Part shown: positions 52,499 through 62,800 of the stretch, piece after piece | How the letters are laid out: every line of letters begins with the position of its first letter | Position numbering within the stretch: the first letter of the stretch is position 1 | Source: CAYJAZ01 sp964368455 | GTDB taxonomy: Bacteria; Desulfobacterota; Desulfovibrionia; Desulfovibrionales; Desulfovibrionaceae | Assembly: GCA_964368455.1 (NCBI GenBank) | Contig: CAYJAZ010000006.1 | Location: forward strand, 1-64,000 | Length of the DNA: 64,000 nucleotides | Direction of reading: 5' to 3' | Position numbers and translations under genes: made by a program | The notes under the pieces: model-generated | Database searches by the model: none | The model's input: only the letters and a program-made list of their open reading frames with translations | Told to the model about the DNA's origin: nothing

Positions 52499-53791
52499 TT
52501 AATTATATAAGGCATTGATTTCTTCTTCCATTGCTTTCAAAGCAGATGGAACGTCGATATTGCCACCTAAAATCTTATCTCTGTAAGAAATGAGGATTTG
52601 TTCAGCATTGAGGCCTTCGCTACCAGGGAAGCAATACCAAGGAACTGTGCTTTCAAGAACTTGGGCACTGAGTGCAACGTTTTTGTGTAATTTGCTTGGA
52701 TCTACATTTTTTACGTGTGGAATATAGCCAACACCGCTTGTCCAAGTTACCATTGAATCAGCTGTCAAAAGATATTGTACAAATTCAAAAGCTGCTTTTT
52801 TCTTTGCATTGTCTTCGCTTGTTACTGCTAAGAAATTGCCGCCAACTGGTGCAGCACGTTTCTTGCCTTCCCAAATTGGGCAAGGTACAGCAAGTACATC
52901 TTCACCTAAAGTGCCGGTAACAATCATGTTATCAGAAACTGGAGTGTAAAACATTGCAACTTCGCCGCTCAAGAAAGCTTGTCTGCCTTCGTCATAAATA
53001 GCGTGAAGAGCGGATTTGTCTTCTAAAACCATGTCTGCATAAAGTTGGAAAGCTTCGATTGCTTCAGGTGAATTGATAGAAGCTTTACCGTCTGTGATGA
53101 AGCGGCCGCCATTGCTTTCTACTATTTGCTGTACTTCCCAAAGGCTGTTCCATTCAGCTATGTAAAGGCCGTATTTACCTGTGTTATCAAGTATTTGTTT
53201 TGATGTTTTCTTAATGTCTTCCCAAGTTTGTAAATCGTTGATGTCAGCTCCTGCAGCTTCAAGTATTTTTGGATTGATAAAGAGCATAGCATTTGAAATG
53301 CCGTATGGAAAACCAACTGTTTTTCCTTCTTCATTTAATGTAAGCTTTAAAATTGAAGAAACAAAGGTTTCGTCAAGATAGTTTGGAGTGTTTGGAGCAA
53401 ATTCTTTTATTAAATCTTGCGGTGTAGTATAGTTGAAGTTATTTGAAAAATATTCCAAATATGGCCAACCAATTTGCACAACATCGGCAACTGTATCTGT
53501 GACAGCAGCAGCTTGCAGTTCTTGCATAATACCTACATAGTTTGCAGGAACAAATTTTTCTTTCACTATAATATGTGGATGTGTTTCATTGAATTTTGCA
53601 ACTAATTCAGCAACTTTTGGCCCACCAAAAGTTTCAGAATTTACATGCCAATAATTGATAGTGACTGGTTCATTGCTTGAACCGTTTTGAGCGCTTGTAT
53701 TGCTTTCGTCATTACAAGCTGTCAAAGTGAGTAAAAGTGTTGAGCAAAGTGCTGTGGAAAAACATTTTTTGAAAAAATTTCCGATCTTCAT
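52499..53791 (-). CDS. ABC solute-binding lipoprotein (UgpB type)
   Basis: 430 aa. Lipobox LTLTAC gives lipidated Cys26. The mature protein is a family-1 binding protein: TINYWHVNSE, AAAVTDTVADVVQIGWPYLEYF, AMFYTPVSDNMI and AAPVGGNFLAVTSED. In UgpB relatives the substrate is glycerol-3-phosphate or glycerophosphodiesters, but other sugars are possible. It follows a phosphodiesterase gene by one base and is cotranscribed with the permeases. Confidence 0.93.
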   Translation of the reverse strand: MKIGNFFKKCFSTALCSTLLLTLTACNDESNTSAQNGSSNEPVTINYWHVNSETFGGPKVAELVAKFNETHPHIIVKEKFVPANYVGIMQELQAAAVTDTVADVVQIGWPYLEYFSNNFNYTTPQDLIKEFAPNTPNYLDETFVSSILKLTLNEEGKTVGFPYGISNAMLFINPKILEAAGADINDLQTWEDIKKTSKQILDNTGKYGLYIAEWNSLWEVQQIVESNGGRFITDGKASINSPEAIEAFQLYADMVLEDKSALHAIYDEGRQAFLSGEVAMFYTPVSDNMIVTGTLGEDVLAVPCPIWEGKKRAAPVGGNFLAVTSEDNAKKKAAFEFVQYLLTADSMVTWTSGVGYIPHVKNVDPSKLHKNVALSAQVLESTVPWYCFPGSEGLNAEQILISYRDKILGGNIDVPSALKAMEEEINALYN

Positions 53792-53792
53792 A

Positions 53793-54947
53793 CTAAAATC
53801 CTTGTTTGTTATTTGTTGTATATGAATAGAGTTCTGTCATATCGATTTCTTCAATTATTTCAGAACTTTTTTCTTTGTTGATAAAGAGTGCAAAGCTGTT
53901 CATTCTATCGCATAAAAGAGGGTCGTAGCCATGTGTTGCACCCTCTTTATGTTCAAGAAAATACTGTTTTGTTACATAGCCTTCTTTGAAAGAAATTTGA
54001 TAATCTGGCTTTCTTTCAAGGTTTTGCTCTTTTTCTAATTTTATGAATTTTTCTATGCAATCAATTGAAGAAAGAAAATCTTCAAAGGCTTGAGATATAT
54101 TTATGTTTTCAAGATAGAAATGCAAAGCACCGCCATCGTCCGTGTAGTTGATGCTTGCTGAAAAACCTGCTTTTTCTAGGGCTTCATCTATATCAAAAGA
54201 ATGTGTGATATCGCTTAAGCCATGATCTGAAAAGATAAGTAATTCAATGTCTTCCCAGTAGTTGTTTTCCTTGAGACAGCAAATGAGTCTTGCTATAAGA
54301 TTGTCAACATATTTCATTGCAAAGATTTTTTCCGCTGAATTACATCCATATTCATGTTGGAAGCTGTCAATAAGAAGGTAATGCCCCATGAGCAAATCAA
54401 CCTGCTTGTTTTTGATGATGTATTCCATGATATTTTGTGTGAGTTCGTCTTGCAATGGGCAAAGATCAACTTCTTTTGACCATTTACCGTATCTATGTAT
54501 AGGAAGGCCTGCATCTATAAGTTCATTGTAGAAATCTTTTGTACAATGCTTGTCAAATTCTTCTTGCGTGTAAAATTCTGGAATATTATAGTCTATGCTT
54601 TTAGCCCCTTGCGTGAGGGGAAGACAGACAGAAGCAATAGTTTTATTGTCTTTTTTGAAATTGTCATACAAAGTTTCTACTGCAATTGTTTCTTCTTTTT
54701 TTGTGCTTGCATCCCAATAATGGCAAATTTCTTTTTCTTTGTTTAGATAGGTGTTTCCAAAAACCTTATGTTCATGCAGATTTTTTCCTGTGAAAAATGT
54801 GGAATGCATATGCCATGTCACAGATGGAAAATGTACACGAACTTTTTTACAATAATTGTGTTCATCTGCAATGCTTTTTAGCGTTGGCATGTATTTCCAA
54901 TCTACATCAAGATAGCTTAATCCATCTATGGATAAAATTACTTTCAT
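53793..54947 (-). CDS. Type I phosphodiesterase / nucleotide pyrophosphatase family protein
   Basis: The start is ATG 54947 (AGAGGATTTT upstream), giving 384 aa; the longer frame from 55100 adds an improbable N-terminus. Alkaline-phosphatase superfamily motifs: SIDGL, nucleophile region FPSVTWHMHSTFFTG, DSFQHEYG and IFSDHGLSD and THG near the end, with two-metal ligands. No signal peptide, so cytoplasmic. It hydrolyses phosphodiester or pyrophosphate bonds and probably acts on the product of the coupled Ugp-like importer, for example a glycerophosphodiester. Confidence 0.88.
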   Translation of the reverse strand: MKVILSIDGLSYLDVDWKYMPTLKSIADEHNYCKKVRVHFPSVTWHMHSTFFTGKNLHEHKVFGNTYLNKEKEICHYWDASTKKEETIAVETLYDNFKKDNKTIASVCLPLTQGAKSIDYNIPEFYTQEEFDKHCTKDFYNELIDAGLPIHRYGKWSKEVDLCPLQDELTQNIMEYIIKNKQVDLLMGHYLLIDSFQHEYGCNSAEKIFAMKYVDNLIARLICCLKENNYWEDIELLIFSDHGLSDITHSFDIDEALEKAGFSASINYTDDGGALHFYLENINISQAFEDFLSSIDCIEKFIKLEKEQNLERKPDYQISFKEGYVTKQYFLEHKEGATHGYDPLLCDRMNSFALFINKEKSSEIIEEIDMTELYSYTTNNKQGF

Positions 54948-55177
54948 AAAATCCTCTGCAATTTTTTTGGGCAAAATACTTTGCCTTCTTTGCATAAAAT
55001 CTATGTAGAAAAAAAGCAAAAAACTGTCAAGCATTAATTTTGATTTTAGAAATATTTTTCCATAATTTTTATATAAAACAAGGAATTTTATTTTGTGCAT
55101 TTACTTTTAAATATTTGTTTTTATAGATAAAAAATTAATTTAGAATAAATAAAATAAAATTTATTGCAAAATATTGC

Positions 55178-55206
55178 TTGATTTTTTGGAATTTTATTCC
55201 TATAAT
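55178..55206 (+). promoter_or_regulatory. Sigma70 promoter upstream of the HAD-RpiR-GH116 transcript
   Basis: TTGATT (55178-55183), a 17-bp spacer and perfect TATAAT (55201-55206). Transcription would start near 55213, exactly at the first double repeat of the operator array. Confidence 0.65.
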
Positions 55207-55212
55207 ATCTTT

Positions 55213-55291
55213 TGTAACATAAATGTAACAAAGACATGTTTTTTGTCACACGATTGTAAAAAAGAGCCTTTTTTGTCACATTATTGTCACA
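55213..55291. promoter_or_regulatory. Three Pho-box-like double repeats in the divergent intergenic region
   Basis: 7-bp motif TGT(A/C)ACA pairs in the same orientation, each with a 4-bp gap (11-bp period): 55213/55224, 55244/55255 (second copy degenerate, TGTAAAA) and 55274/55285. The pairs are 30-31 bp apart. The 7+4+7 arrangement is that of PhoB boxes. Alternatively, as the array lies at and after the predicted transcription start, it could be an operator for the RpiR-type regulator encoded downstream. The divergent ugp-like operon starts at 54947. Confidence 0.75.
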
Positions 55292-55321
55292 AGAAATATC
55301 GAACTTTATAAGAGGATGAAA

Positions 55322-56119
55322 ATGAAGTTAAAAAAGAAGTATTTCATGATAGATTTAGACGGTACAATCTATCATCGCTCATTAGCTTTACCTTATGCAA
55401 AAGAATTTATTGAACTATTAAAGAACAAAGAATATCCTTTTGTTTTTTTTACTAATAGTCCAGAATTTTCTCATGCTCAATTAGCTGAAAAATTGAAAAG
55501 TATTGGTATAGATTGTAGGGAAAATGATTTTCTTAGCACAGCTGATGTCAGTCTTGATTATATTAAAAGCGAAAGAAAAAAATCTATAAATTCAACAAAA
55601 ATCTATATACTTGGTTCAAAAAGTATGAAAGAGCTTTTTGTAGAGGAAGGTTTTCAACTTATTGAAAATACAGAAGAAAAAGCAGATTATGTAGTCATAG
55701 GCTATGATAAAAATATAGATTTACTTATGTGTGAAAACGCTTGCACGCATATTTTTAATAATGCAATCCCTATTCTTTGCAATAGAGATCATTCTATTCC
55801 TAGTGAAAAGGGTTTTGTGCCGCACACAGGTGCAATTTCTGCACTTATTGAATTTACAACAAAGAAAATGCCTATAGATATGGGAAAACCGACTAAATAC
55901 GCTCTTGATGCTGTCTTGAAAAAAATGTCTTGCTCTAAAGAAGAGCTTTGTATTGTTGGAGATAATCTTGAAACTGATATAGCACTTGGCGAAAATTTCA
56001 ATATTTCTTCCTCTCTTGTACTTACTGGACTCACGAGCAAAGAAATGCTAAATTTCGATAGGGAAAAAGAGTTTTTAGAAATTTATGATGATTTAGAAGC
56101 TCTTTCAAAATCTTTATAA
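55322..56119 (+). CDS. HAD-IIA phosphatase (NagD/AraL family)
   Basis: I choose ATG 55322, giving AGAGG six bases upstream (the ATG at 55316 abuts it); 265 aa. HAD motifs: FMIDLDGTIYHRS, FFTNSPEFSH, a cap domain typical of subclass IIA, then GKPTKYALDAVL and CIVGDNLETDIALG. Such enzymes dephosphorylate small phosphate esters, including glycerol-phosphate and sugar phosphates. It starts the transcript with rpiR and GH116. Confidence 0.93.
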   Translation: MKLKKKYFMIDLDGTIYHRSLALPYAKEFIELLKNKEYPFVFFTNSPEFSHAQLAEKLKSIGIDCRENDFLSTADVSLDYIKSERKKSINSTKIYILGSKSMKELFVEEGFQLIENTEEKADYVVIGYDKNIDLLMCENACTHIFNNAIPILCNRDHSIPSEKGFVPHTGAISALIEFTTKKMPIDMGKPTKYALDAVLKKMSCSKEELCIVGDNLETDIALGENFNISSSLVLTGLTSKEMLNFDREKEFLEIYDDLEALSKSL

Positions 56120-56131
56120 AGGGGAAAGAAT

Positions 56132-56989
56132 ATGCTTGGAGCAAATGTATTAATCATTATTAACAATGCCTTACCAAAATTAGACGGCAATAATAAAAAG
56201 ATTGCTCAATACATTCTTTCGCATGTTGAGGCAATTTCTTCAAGCACGGTAGCACAAATAGCTCAAGAAATTAATGTTTCGGAGTCTAGTGTTATTCGTT
56301 TTTGTAAACATTTGGGTTTTAAAGGTTTTCCTGAATTGAAGATGAATATTTTGCAACAAGCCGCCACAAGCGGTTCGTCGCATTTTGAAGATATGAAACA
56401 CGATCTCAATACAAAAGATCCTTATAAAATCACTAACAAAGTCTTTGACAATATTATTCAGCATATTCTTATAACAAAAAGAATGCTTGTGGCCGAAGAC
56501 ATTACAAAAGTTATTGATAAATTAGCTGTTTGTGATAAAGCTCTTTTCTTTGCCGTTGGTTCTTCTTCTTTTATCACTAATGATGCAGCCTATAGGTTTA
56601 TGCGTGTAGGATTTCCTGCAAGTTCAGTCACAGATCCACATTCTATGCTTCTTTCTGCAAACACTTTGACAGAAAATTCCATCGCTTTTGCCATTTCGCA
56701 TACGGGCAGATCTAAGGAAACAATAGAAGCTGTGAAAGTGGCTAAGGCAAAAAAAGCTCTTACTATAGGCGTGACGAATGTTCGTTCCTCGCCATTGACA
56801 AAGTTATGTGATATCAGCCTTATAGCTTCTGATATCTCACAAAATTTCCTCAAAGAAGCAATGACTTCGCGTCTAGCACTTATTGCATTGCTTGATTCTC
56901 TTTTTACCTCACTTATGATTTGTTATCACGAAAAATACCAAGACAGAATAGATTCTATGCACGATACTTTAGAAAAAGCGAGGCTTTAA
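56132..56989 (+). CDS. RpiR/MurR-type transcriptional regulator
   Basis: 285 aa. N-terminal HTH (about 1-77: KLDGNNKKIAQYI, ISSSTVAQIAQEINVSESSVIRFCKHLGFKGFPELK) and SIS sugar-phosphate-binding domain (about 115-250; FFAVGSSSFI, FAISHTGRSKETIEAVKVAK, IGVTNVRSSPLTKLCDI). Family members respond to phosphosugars. It is 12 bases after the HAD gene and probably controls the whole locus. Confidence 0.95.
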   Translation: MLGANVLIIINNALPKLDGNNKKIAQYILSHVEAISSSTVAQIAQEINVSESSVIRFCKHLGFKGFPELKMNILQQAATSGSSHFEDMKHDLNTKDPYKITNKVFDNIIQHILITKRMLVAEDITKVIDKLAVCDKALFFAVGSSSFITNDAAYRFMRVGFPASSVTDPHSMLLSANTLTENSIAFAISHTGRSKETIEAVKVAKAKKALTIGVTNVRSSPLTKLCDISLIASDISQNFLKEAMTSRLALIALLDSLFTSLMICYHEKYQDRIDSMHDTLEKARL

Positions 56990-57033
56990 TGGTTACTCTG
57001 ATATCGTAAGAACCTTCTATAAAGGATATTATT

Positions 57034-59535
57034 ATGAATGCACACGAAAAATTAGCAAGAAATGGCTTTATATTAAAAAAAGGCAATGAAAAACATGTAG
57101 TCACAGCCAGAGAATTTAGTCACGATGATGGGCAACATGCTGGCCTTTTTATGGGTGGACTTGGAACAATGGTCTTTTCAAGAGATTTTGACGGCTATTT
57201 TTCACGTTGGCATCTTGAACCAGGTATACATATAAATCATAAAATGCAAGAAGCTTGTTTTCTTTTATCATGGAAGTGTAAGGATAAAGACAGTAAAAAA
57301 GGTAAAACATGCACAAAATGCATAGACAAAGGCAAGAAATGCACAAATTGCAAAAAGAAAAAAAAAGTAAAAAATAATGCTTTGCTTTCTGGCTCAATAG
57401 AGCTTAATGCTTCTGCTTTAGAGCAAGGTTTCAAAAGAGAAGTGACAGCACTTTTTCCTTGTATGTGGGAGACATATAGTCATAAAAAGCTTCCTTTTAA
57501 AGTGCGATTACAGTCTTATTCTGCCTTCATACCGCATGATGTAAAAACTTCTTCCTTGCCTTTGGCTTTTTTTGAAGCAGAAGTTGAATTTGACAAAAAT
57601 ATCGATAGATTAGAAGAAAAAAACTGGGAAATTTCTCTAGCTTTTTTCTTTCCAAACTTGCTTGGTTGGAGAAATGGTTTTAGAACTCCTGTAGAAAGAA
57701 CAAAGACGCCTTTTCCTGCACAAAGTCATGCAGGCAATACTGGCATAGGGCTTGAATGCAGTGGCAAAAGTGATGAAGACAGTCTTTTTCTTTGCCAAAA
57801 AAGAAAGACAGCTGCAAAAGATACGAAAGCAGAAAAAGCTCTTGAAGGCGAAATAGCTCTCTTTGTTACAAGCAAAAAAGAAAATAAAGCAAGATTAACA
57901 AGAGAGATTTGTTTTAAAGCTGGGCAAAATAGAATAGGAATTGCAGAAGAAAATCAAAAACATACAATAGCTTGGGCAAAGGCTGAATGCAGTAAAAATC
58001 TCGCCTTACCAATGACAGAACTTTCTTGGCAAGCACATTGGGACGAAGCATTAGGATCTGCACTTTGTTCTACAATTGAAATGGAATACGGCAAAAATGA
58101 CAAAAAAAGTCAAACCTTCGCTCTAATAATGGATTGCCCAATCACAGAATTTGGTAAGGGCAGAAAATGGTTGACAAAATACACAGAATATTTTGGGACT
58201 TCTGGCAATAATTCTGCTCAAATAGCTGAATATGCACTAGAAAATTATACTTCTTGGAAGAATAAAATCTTTACATGGCATAAAGAATATATAGAAAAAT
58301 CTTGCTTGCCAATTGAAATTGCTCAAACGCAAATCAATGAATTGTATTTTCTTCTTGCAGGCGGAACGGCTTATGTGAGTAAGATGTATTCTCCCGAAAG
58401 CTTTACCTTACCTAGTCTTGGCGACAAAGAACATTTTGGTATTTTAGAAGGTTTTGATGTTGGCTATCACTATTATAATACTACAGATTTATGGGTATAT
58501 GCTTTTTCTGCATTGAGTAGGCATTTCCCTAGTATAGCACAAAGTGTTTTTGAGGATATCTTGCAAACTGTGCCTCTTGAATTGTCTGAAAAACATATGA
58601 TTTATCGTGAAGCTGAGATGCAGCCAATACTTGTGAAAGGAAAGATACCGCATGATATGGGGTCTGCTCCTTCTGATGTGTGGCATGATTTAAATGGCTA
58701 TCAAATGCGTGACGATTCTAATAAATGGCTTGATCACGTACCTACATCATTAGTTTCTTATTATGTGCATTGTAAGAAAACAGGCTATAAGCTTGATGAA
58801 AAGATGTATAAACAAATTGAAGAAGCTTTTTATTTTATGCTTGAACAGCAAGACGAAGATTATTTACCACAACATAGAGCCTTTGGCGATTCTACATGGG
58901 ACAATCTAGGCCTTAAGGGATTTTGCACCTATACAGCAACAGCAGTCATCGCTTGTTACCATGTGATGCAAGAGTGGGCAAAAGATTTCGAAGATAAAGA
59001 TCTTCTCGCTATTACAGAAATTGCCCTTGAAAAAGCCTATAAGAAATTCCACAAAGAGCTTTGGACAGGAGAATTTTTTAGAGCTTGTACAATTGGTGCT
59101 TATAAAGATTGTATTATGGCAGATTCTTTGATGTGGCTTATGTATATAAATATGGCTGGTATAGAGCATAAAATAGACAAAAAATATATAAAATCGCATT
59201 TAAAAGCTGTGTATGCCTATAATTATAAGAAGCATGGCTTTCATGCTCCACTTTTGATTTGTGAACCGCAAAGAGGATCTTTTCCGCCTGACGGAGGCGA
59301 TATAGGCTTACAAGTGAATGAAGTCTTACTTGGTTCGGCATGGACAAGTATTGCACTTATGGAATTTTATGGATTAGAAAAAGAAGCAAGAGAAATTGCA
59401 CTTGATATGGCTAAATACCAATACAAAAGCTCAAGTTTGCATTTTCGTTCGCCAGCAGCATGGGACAATTTAAAGCGTTTTCGTGCACCATTAAATATGC
59501 GTCCACTTGCAATTTCGCTTATAGATTGGAATTAG
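57034..59535 (+). CDS. GH116-family beta-glycosidase (GBA2/TxGH116 type)
   Basis: 833 aa, no signal peptide, so cytoplasmic. The N-terminal beta domain has LGTMVFSRDFDGYFSRWHLEPG. The catalytic (alpha/alpha)6 domain has LEGFDVGYHYYNTTDLWVY with nucleophile Glu472, and the acid/base Asp623 in DSTWDNLGLKGF, corresponding to Glu and Asp of TxGH116 and human GBA2. It hydrolyses beta-glucosides or related glycosides. Odd: residues 82-114 are an insert with Lys-rich sequence and five Cys, including CxxC at 93-96 and 103-106, which may bind zinc. It ends the HAD-RpiR transcript. Confidence 0.93.
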   Translation: MNAHEKLARNGFILKKGNEKHVVTAREFSHDDGQHAGLFMGGLGTMVFSRDFDGYFSRWHLEPGIHINHKMQEACFLLSWKCKDKDSKKGKTCTKCIDKGKKCTNCKKKKKVKNNALLSGSIELNASALEQGFKREVTALFPCMWETYSHKKLPFKVRLQSYSAFIPHDVKTSSLPLAFFEAEVEFDKNIDRLEEKNWEISLAFFFPNLLGWRNGFRTPVERTKTPFPAQSHAGNTGIGLECSGKSDEDSLFLCQKRKTAAKDTKAEKALEGEIALFVTSKKENKARLTREICFKAGQNRIGIAEENQKHTIAWAKAECSKNLALPMTELSWQAHWDEALGSALCSTIEMEYGKNDKKSQTFALIMDCPITEFGKGRKWLTKYTEYFGTSGNNSAQIAEYALENYTSWKNKIFTWHKEYIEKSCLPIEIAQTQINELYFLLAGGTAYVSKMYSPESFTLPSLGDKEHFGILEGFDVGYHYYNTTDLWVYAFSALSRHFPSIAQSVFEDILQTVPLELSEKHMIYREAEMQPILVKGKIPHDMGSAPSDVWHDLNGYQMRDDSNKWLDHVPTSLVSYYVHCKKTGYKLDEKMYKQIEEAFYFMLEQQDEDYLPQHRAFGDSTWDNLGLKGFCTYTATAVIACYHVMQEWAKDFEDKDLLAITEIALEKAYKKFHKELWTGEFFRACTIGAYKDCIMADSLMWLMYINMAGIEHKIDKKYIKSHLKAVYAYNYKKHGFHAPLLICEPQRGSFPPDGGDIGLQVNEVLLGSAWTSIALMEFYGLEKEAREIALDMAKYQYKSSSLHFRSPAAWDNLKRFRAPLNMRPLAISLIDWN

Positions 59536-59752
59536 AATGTGTTTCTAAATTAATTCTTTTGATTTTTGATGTTTACTTGAAGTTGAATGAATTATTTTGA
59601 TAAAAAACTGATATTTCGCTATCAGACATATCAACAAATAGCTTCGTCAAAGTGAATTTTTATTCAAGTCATTTATGTCTTGATAAACTCCTTTCATAAA
59701 AATTCACTTTTCCTTGTCAAAAATACAAAATCTCTTAATTTAGAAACACATT
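59536..59752. mobile_element. 217-bp element with perfect 18-bp terminal inverted repeats (MITE-like)
   Basis: AATGTGTTTCTAAATTAA at 59536-59553 is exactly reversed at 59735-59752. Weaker inner inverted similarity continues, and an inner pair (GTGAATTTTTAT at 59651-59662 and ATAAAAATTCAC at 59697-59708) forms a second stem. The left end directly abuts the GH116 stop codon. No ORF. It looks like a miniature inverted-repeat element or a long cruciform transcript end between convergent genes. Confidence 0.6.
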
Positions 59753-59757
59753 TTAAG

Positions 59758-59824
59758 TTTCACTAAAAAAGCTGAAACAATCTTTCCCTTCTAGATTTCA
59801 CTAAAAAAACTGAAACAATCTTTG
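59758..59824. repeat. Direct repeat, 38-bp period, at the 3' end of the GGDEF gene
   Basis: TTTCACTAAAAAA(g/a)CTGAAACAATCTTT occurs at 59758-59786 and 59796-59824. The second copy encodes the last residues of the GGDEF/EAL protein; the first lies just outside its stop codon. This is a tandem duplication of the gene's tail. Confidence 0.7.
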
Positions 59825-62800
59825 CCTTTTGCTTTTGATTGATAAAGGGCTTTATCTGCACAAGCGTAAAGCTCTTTATAATTTTTACCATCGCTAGGGT
59901 AGAGTGCAATGCCTATGCTACCAGAAACTTTTTGATTTTTTTCATGGCCTATATAGGTTTTATTGAAGGCTAAAGCAATCATTTCTGCTTTTGATTTAAT
60001 AATATTTATATTGTCTATATCTTTGAGGAAGATAATAAATTCATCTCCACCAACTCTGCCTATTATATCGACATCTCTAAAATGAGCTTGTAGGTTTTTT
60101 GCTAATTCTTCAAGTACCTTATCGCCTATTTGATGTCCGTAAGTGTCGTTGATGTTTTTAAAATTATCTATATCAAAAATAAAGAAGGCATGTTTTGAAT
60201 TTTTATATTTTTGTAGAATATTCACGATAAGCTTTTCTGCGGTGATTTTATTATAGCATGAGGTGAGCAAATCTTTTTGTGAAAGAATTTCAAGCATTTT
60301 TTCTTCATGCACGTCGTAAGTTCTGCCAATAGCAAAGAGTGGTTTTCTTTCTTTATCAAAAATCGTTTTATAGATAATTCTAAAATACCTCACTTCATCA
60401 GATGGGAGAATAAATCTTAATTCAAAAGGTCTGTCAACTCCAGATCTAATAGCTTTATTGAGTGAGTCAAGAAGATGCAGATCGTCTTCGTATATGGTAT
60501 TGTTTATTTTGATATCATCTGGGAATTTAAGTTTAGTCGTAGGTAGGTTTAATTTTTCTCTGCCTTTACCAAAATATTGCAAATTAGAAGTACGAAGATC
60601 AATAGCAAAATACCAACCACTAGCCATATCAGCTATAGATCTAAAGAGAATTTTTTCTGAAATAATATCTAGGAAATAGCCATCAGTCCAATCATTATCT
60701 TCGATACCAGCAATTTCAGAGCGTAGATCTTTGACATAAGTTGCAAGATAAGGTTGATTTGTACTATCAAGTATATCAAGTCTTTTTATTCGAATTTCAG
60801 ATGGAATTTCATTGCCCTCTAAATCACAATGCAACCAATTAAATTTAGCCATTCCATCGCGTCTTGCTTGTTCAATATATGCAAGGGCAGCTTCGCTTGA
60901 AAGTTTGCCATCTGGCTGTCTTAATGGCGATAATTTATGAAAAAGTTCTCCATATTCATCTCTAGAAGAAAGTCCAAAAGTTTTAAGAACTTGTTTATTA
61001 CAAAAAGAAGGCTGGTTGCGATAATCGACTAAGTTCATACAAAGAGGAGTAGCGTCTAATAAAGCAAGAATTTCTTTTACATGGGCATCAGAATAAAGAG
61101 TATCGTTTTCATTTGAAATGCCTGAAAGAGGCTTTTCTTTTATTTCATGATTAATGCATAAATCAATAAAAGACTGTTTATCCATCGGCTTATAGAAATA
61201 ATAACCTTGTCCAAATTGACAACCTAATTCAAGCAATAAATCCATTTGTTCTTTAATTTCAATTCCTTCAGCAAGGCATTGAGCAGAACCAAGTTCACTG
61301 ATAGCACGAATGATATTTTTTACAACACTCTTATTCTTCGGGTGAGTGGTGATATTGTCAATAAGGCCTTTATCAAGCTTTATTTCTGTGAAATCAACCA
61401 TTGAAAGCATAAGTAAATTAGAATGTTTTGCACCAAAATCATCCAAAGAAACATCAAAACCAGCTTCTTTGATGGAATGCAATTTTTTGTCAAAAAATTC
61501 AAAGTCTAATTTGTCAATGCTTTCAGTTATTTCGATTTTTATATATTCATGCGGAATCGTGTGTTTTTCACAGATACGTGTCATTTCATCAACAATATCA
61601 TAGGACATAAAGGTAAGGCGTGAAAAATTTACAGCAATCTGTGTAGGTTTTTTTAGGCTAATGAGTTCTTTTAATAATAAGCAAACTTCTTCAAAAACAA
61701 AGAAATCAACATGACGAACCGTGCCTTCATGCTCGTATATTGGTATAAATTTATCAGGTGGAATGATTTTTCCTTCTAAACTCTTCTTCCTGACTAAAGC
61801 CTCAGCTCCTATAATATTCATTGTTTCTAGATTGATTTTTGGCTGTAAGTGTATGCTAAAACAGCCTTTTTGTATTTCATCTAAAAGAATAGAAAGAGGA
61901 TTTGATCGTGATTTAACTGTTTGTAGAGAATTATCTTTATAAAATTTTTGCTTTTCAGCAAACATGATTTCGCCAGATTGATTCACAGCTTGACGTATAT
62001 CTATATTCTTATCTTGCCAAATGCCGCCAATTGCAAAAGAAAATTCTTTTCTTTCATTGTCTATACTTCTTAATATTTCAATAAGTTTGTCAAAATCATC
62101 TTTTGTGATATCAAGACAAAGAGCAATGAATTCATCGCCTGAAAGTCTGTATATATCTTGTTCAATATAAGTGCGTAAGATATTGGACATTTCTTTAATA
62201 ATAAAATCTCCGTATTCTTCGCCATAGAGTTCATTGATATTTTTCAAATTATTAATATTAAAATGTAGAACACCAAGAGTAGAAATTTTTATTTTATCTA
62301 ATTCTTCTAAACGTGCAGCATATTTATTTCTATTATAAATACCTGTCAAGGTATCTATATAAGAAAGTGCTTCTAATTCATTTTGGAAGAGGCGTTTTTT
62401 TATCTCACTATTCATAAAAAGCGAAACTGAATGCAGAAAAGAAAGATTTTCTGGAATAATCCCCGGATTATCCACAGTAATGACATTCTGGATTTTGTCC
62501 TTTTCAAAAAAAGGAACAATTAGAATAGAATGTACGTTTAATCTTTTGAGTGTATGGTAGGCATTTGACTTTTTATCAAGTTCTTCTTCTATATTGTTTA
62601 TGACATATTCTTTATTTGTCTCAAGATGCTTTAATACAGGTTTAAAGTCTTCTAGTAAAACATTTGTGACAGGAAGCATTTTCTTTGATTTTATTGGATG
62701 AGTCCATTCAAAAGCTTTGTGCAGAATGCTTTTATCTTCATCTATTTCAAAAAGATAGACTCTCGCAGCATGGTAAAATTCGCCAACAATAGACAAAAGG

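Noticed and set aside
57149..57434. Minus-strand Cys-rich ORFs
   Set aside because: They are antisense to the Lys/Cys insert of the GH116 gene; there is no start signal and no family resemblance.
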